Assembly (NCBI GenBank): GCA_964581295.1
Contig: CAZONX010000058.1
Span: 1-12,471 of the forward strand
Length of the DNA stretch: 12,471 nucleotides
From: JAHEEL01 sp964581295
GTDB lineage: Bacteria; Actinomycetota; Acidimicrobiia; Spongiisociales; UBA5794
Reading direction: 5' to 3'
Shown: piece after piece, positions 11,256 through 12,471 of the stretch
Layout of the letters: each line of letters begins with the position of its first letter
How positions within the stretch are numbered: the first letter of the stretch is position 1
Made by a program: the position numbers and the translations under genes
The notes under the pieces: generated by a model
Database searches by the model: none
Told to the model about the DNA's origin: nothing
Seen by the model: only the letters and a program-made list of their open reading frames with translations

Positions 11256-12471
11256 TCAGTCTCCGAGGTGGGCAGCCACGTTGTAGGAAGAGATGCGTGG
11301 CCCGGAATCGCCGTAGATGATCTCGCTATGAGCGGTGTTGCGTTGGATTGGGAAGACGTCCCGGTTCGAGAACGGAATTCCCAGCAACCCAGCGACATAG
11401 GCGCGTGTGACACCGCCATGGGTGAAGACTCCGACGAGACCGCTTCCGCTCGCGGCGATCGCGGTCACTGCCTCGCTGAATCGACTGGTCGCCGCAGCAA
11501 AGCTCTCGCCCGTCGTCCCGCGCGGTTCGTCATGGCCCTCCTCAAAGATGCGGCGGAAGGCCTCGGGATCTGCCGCCTGGGCCTCGGGTCCGGTCAGGCC
11601 CTCCCACTCGCCGAAGTGCAACTCGACGAGGTCGTCGACAATCTGAACCACAGCGTCGTTCTTCGCTGCGGCCGCTGCCGCGGTGTCTCTGGCCCGGGAC
11701 GACGGTGAAGAGACGATCCCATCAAACGATGTTCCGACTTCGGCAAGGGCATCGGCCTGGTGGCGACCGGCGTCTGTGAGCGCCGTCTCGCCTCTCCCCC
11801 ACCACCGGTGCTCGAGGTTGGCTTCGGTCTCTCCGTGGCGAATCAGCCGCAGCCGCGTACCCGAGGGCCGAGCGGCGTCGCCGTTGACGTGCAGATCGTC
11901 ACTGTAGGTGACGACCTCCTCGCATTCCGCCGAGACGCGAATCGTGGTCAGCGAGGTGTTCGAAGGAACCAGCATCGCCGACTGATCGACGGCTCCGGCG
12001 ATTGACCCGACGATGGTCTGAATTACCCCGCCGTGGGTCACGACGATCGCCCGATCTCCGTCGTCGATTCGCTCGGCGACCGCATCGAACGCACCACGCA
12101 CGCGGAGTGCGAAGTCGGAGAACCGCTCGCCGCCCTCGGGCTGGAAGTCTCCGGAGCCGAATCGCTCGCTCTCGAGTTCTGGATAGCGACGCCGGATGTC
12201 GTCGGAACGCATCCCGTCCCACATCCCGAGGTCGAACTCTCGCCAGGCAGCGCTCGGCTCTCCGATGCCGATCGCGGAGCCGGTGGTTCGCGTCCGACCG
12301 AGATCGGAAGTAACCAGCAGCGCCGGCTCGCTTCCCGCCATGCGCCGGCCGAGTCGCTCCACCTGAGCGGTTCCGCGATCACTCAACGCCGAGTCGGACT
12401 GCCCCTGCCACCGTCCGGAGATGTTGCTGACCGTCTCTCCGTGGCGAACGAGCGTGATGATGCGAGCCAGA
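11256..12471 (-). CDS. Tandem histidine-phosphatase protein, two catalytic domains (5' end cut by right edge)
   Basis: 404 residues are visible, starting L-A-R-I-I-T-L-V-R-H-G-E-T at the window edge; only a few residues before this are probably missing. Two full domains of the phosphoglycerate-mutase/histidine-phosphatase superfamily follow each other. Domain 1 has RHGET (H10 in visible numbering), SDLGRTRTT, the acidic proton donor in REFDLGMWDGM (E78) and the second His in VVTHGGVIQ (H146). Domain 2 begins near residue 205 with RLIRHGETEAN (H212), then SSPSSRARDTA, VELHFGEWEG (E283) and FTHGGVTRAY (H351). Both therefore look catalytically complete. Likely substrates are small phosphoesters; members include phosphoglycerate mutases, alpha-ribazole phosphatases and sugar-phosphate phosphatases. 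The gene ends two bases before the PimB'-like start, suggesting one transcript. The track-style start at 12386 is inside domain 1 and is rejected. Confidence 0.9.
   Translation of the reverse strand, partial: LARIITLVRHGETVSNISGRWQGQSDSALSDRGTAQVERLGRRMAGSEPALLVTSDLGRTRTTGSAIGIGEPSAAWREFDLGMWDGMRSDDIRRRYPELESERFGSGDFQPEGGERFSDFALRVRGAFDAVAERIDDGDRAIVVTHGGVIQTIVGSIAGAVDQSAMLVPSNTSLTTIRVSAECEEVVTYSDDLHVNGDAARPSGTRLRLIRHGETEANLEHRWWGRGETALTDAGRHQADALAEVGTSFDGIVSSPSSRARDTAAAAAAKNDAVVQIVDDLVELHFGEWEGLTGPEAQAADPEAFRRIFEEGHDEPRGTTGESFAAATSRFSEAVTAIAASGSGLVGVFTHGGVTRAYVAGLLGIPFSNRDVFPIQRNTAHSEIIYGDSGPRISSYNVAAHLGD

Noticed and set aside
1..12471. CRISPR arrays, insertion sequences, integrases, toxin-antitoxin or defence genes
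   Set aside because: I found no regularly spaced repeats, transposase motifs or defence domains; apart from the intergenic repeats the window is ordinary chromosomal genes.

Overview
The window reads as chromosomal DNA of a high-GC Gram-positive bacterium, most probably an actinomycete-type lineage (Actinomycetota, perhaps Acidimicrobiia). This rests on five things: strong GC bias at third codon positions; a SigR/RsrA-type sigma and zinc anti-sigma pair; a PimB'-like phosphatidylinositol-mannoside mannosyltransferase; a type IA topoisomerase without zinc fingers but with a lysine-rich tail; and several genes that look leaderless. A run of 100 Ns inside topA shows the source is a scaffolded (draft or metagenomic) assembly. 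I see no CRISPR array, transposase, integrase or phage gene.

Layout. Positions 1-1920, all minus strand: an ECF sigma factor, its redox-type zinc anti-sigma factor (ATGA overlap) and a 65-residue Cys/His protein form a probable operon. After a hairpin come a 98-residue exported single-pass membrane protein and the first 127 codons of cydA (cytochrome bd oxidase subunit I), which runs off the left edge. Positions 1998-2071 hold a plus-strand tRNA-Thr(CGT), followed by a perfect 52-bp palindrome. Positions 2195-4277, minus strand: an exported SGNH hydrolase and a lipoprotein with a long Thr/Ala linker, separated by a tandem-hairpin element. Positions 4445-5433, plus strand: a PfkB-family kinase resembling sulfofructose kinase, preceded by a 28-codon leader ORF that overlaps its start by ATGA. 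Positions 5476-10106, minus strand: topA, tmk, holB and a plsC-type acyltransferase, with the last three overlapping or tightly packed. Positions 10201-12471, minus strand: a PimB'-like mannosyltransferase directly behind a protein with two complete histidine-phosphatase domains in tandem, cut by the right edge.

How they fit together. Most of the window is housekeeping: replication and DNA topology (topA, tmk, holB), membrane lipid synthesis (the acyltransferase, and PimB' for PI mannosides), respiration (cydA) and a thiol-stress switch (sigma/anti-sigma). Nothing amounts clearly to a new multi-gene system. The points most worth a second look are the 52-bp perfect palindrome beside the tRNA, the tandem histidine-phosphatase fusion, the coupled leader ORF in front of the kinase, the recurring TANNNT-N6/7-ATG spacing that suggests leaderless transcripts, and the small Cys/His protein attached to the sigma/anti-sigma pair.
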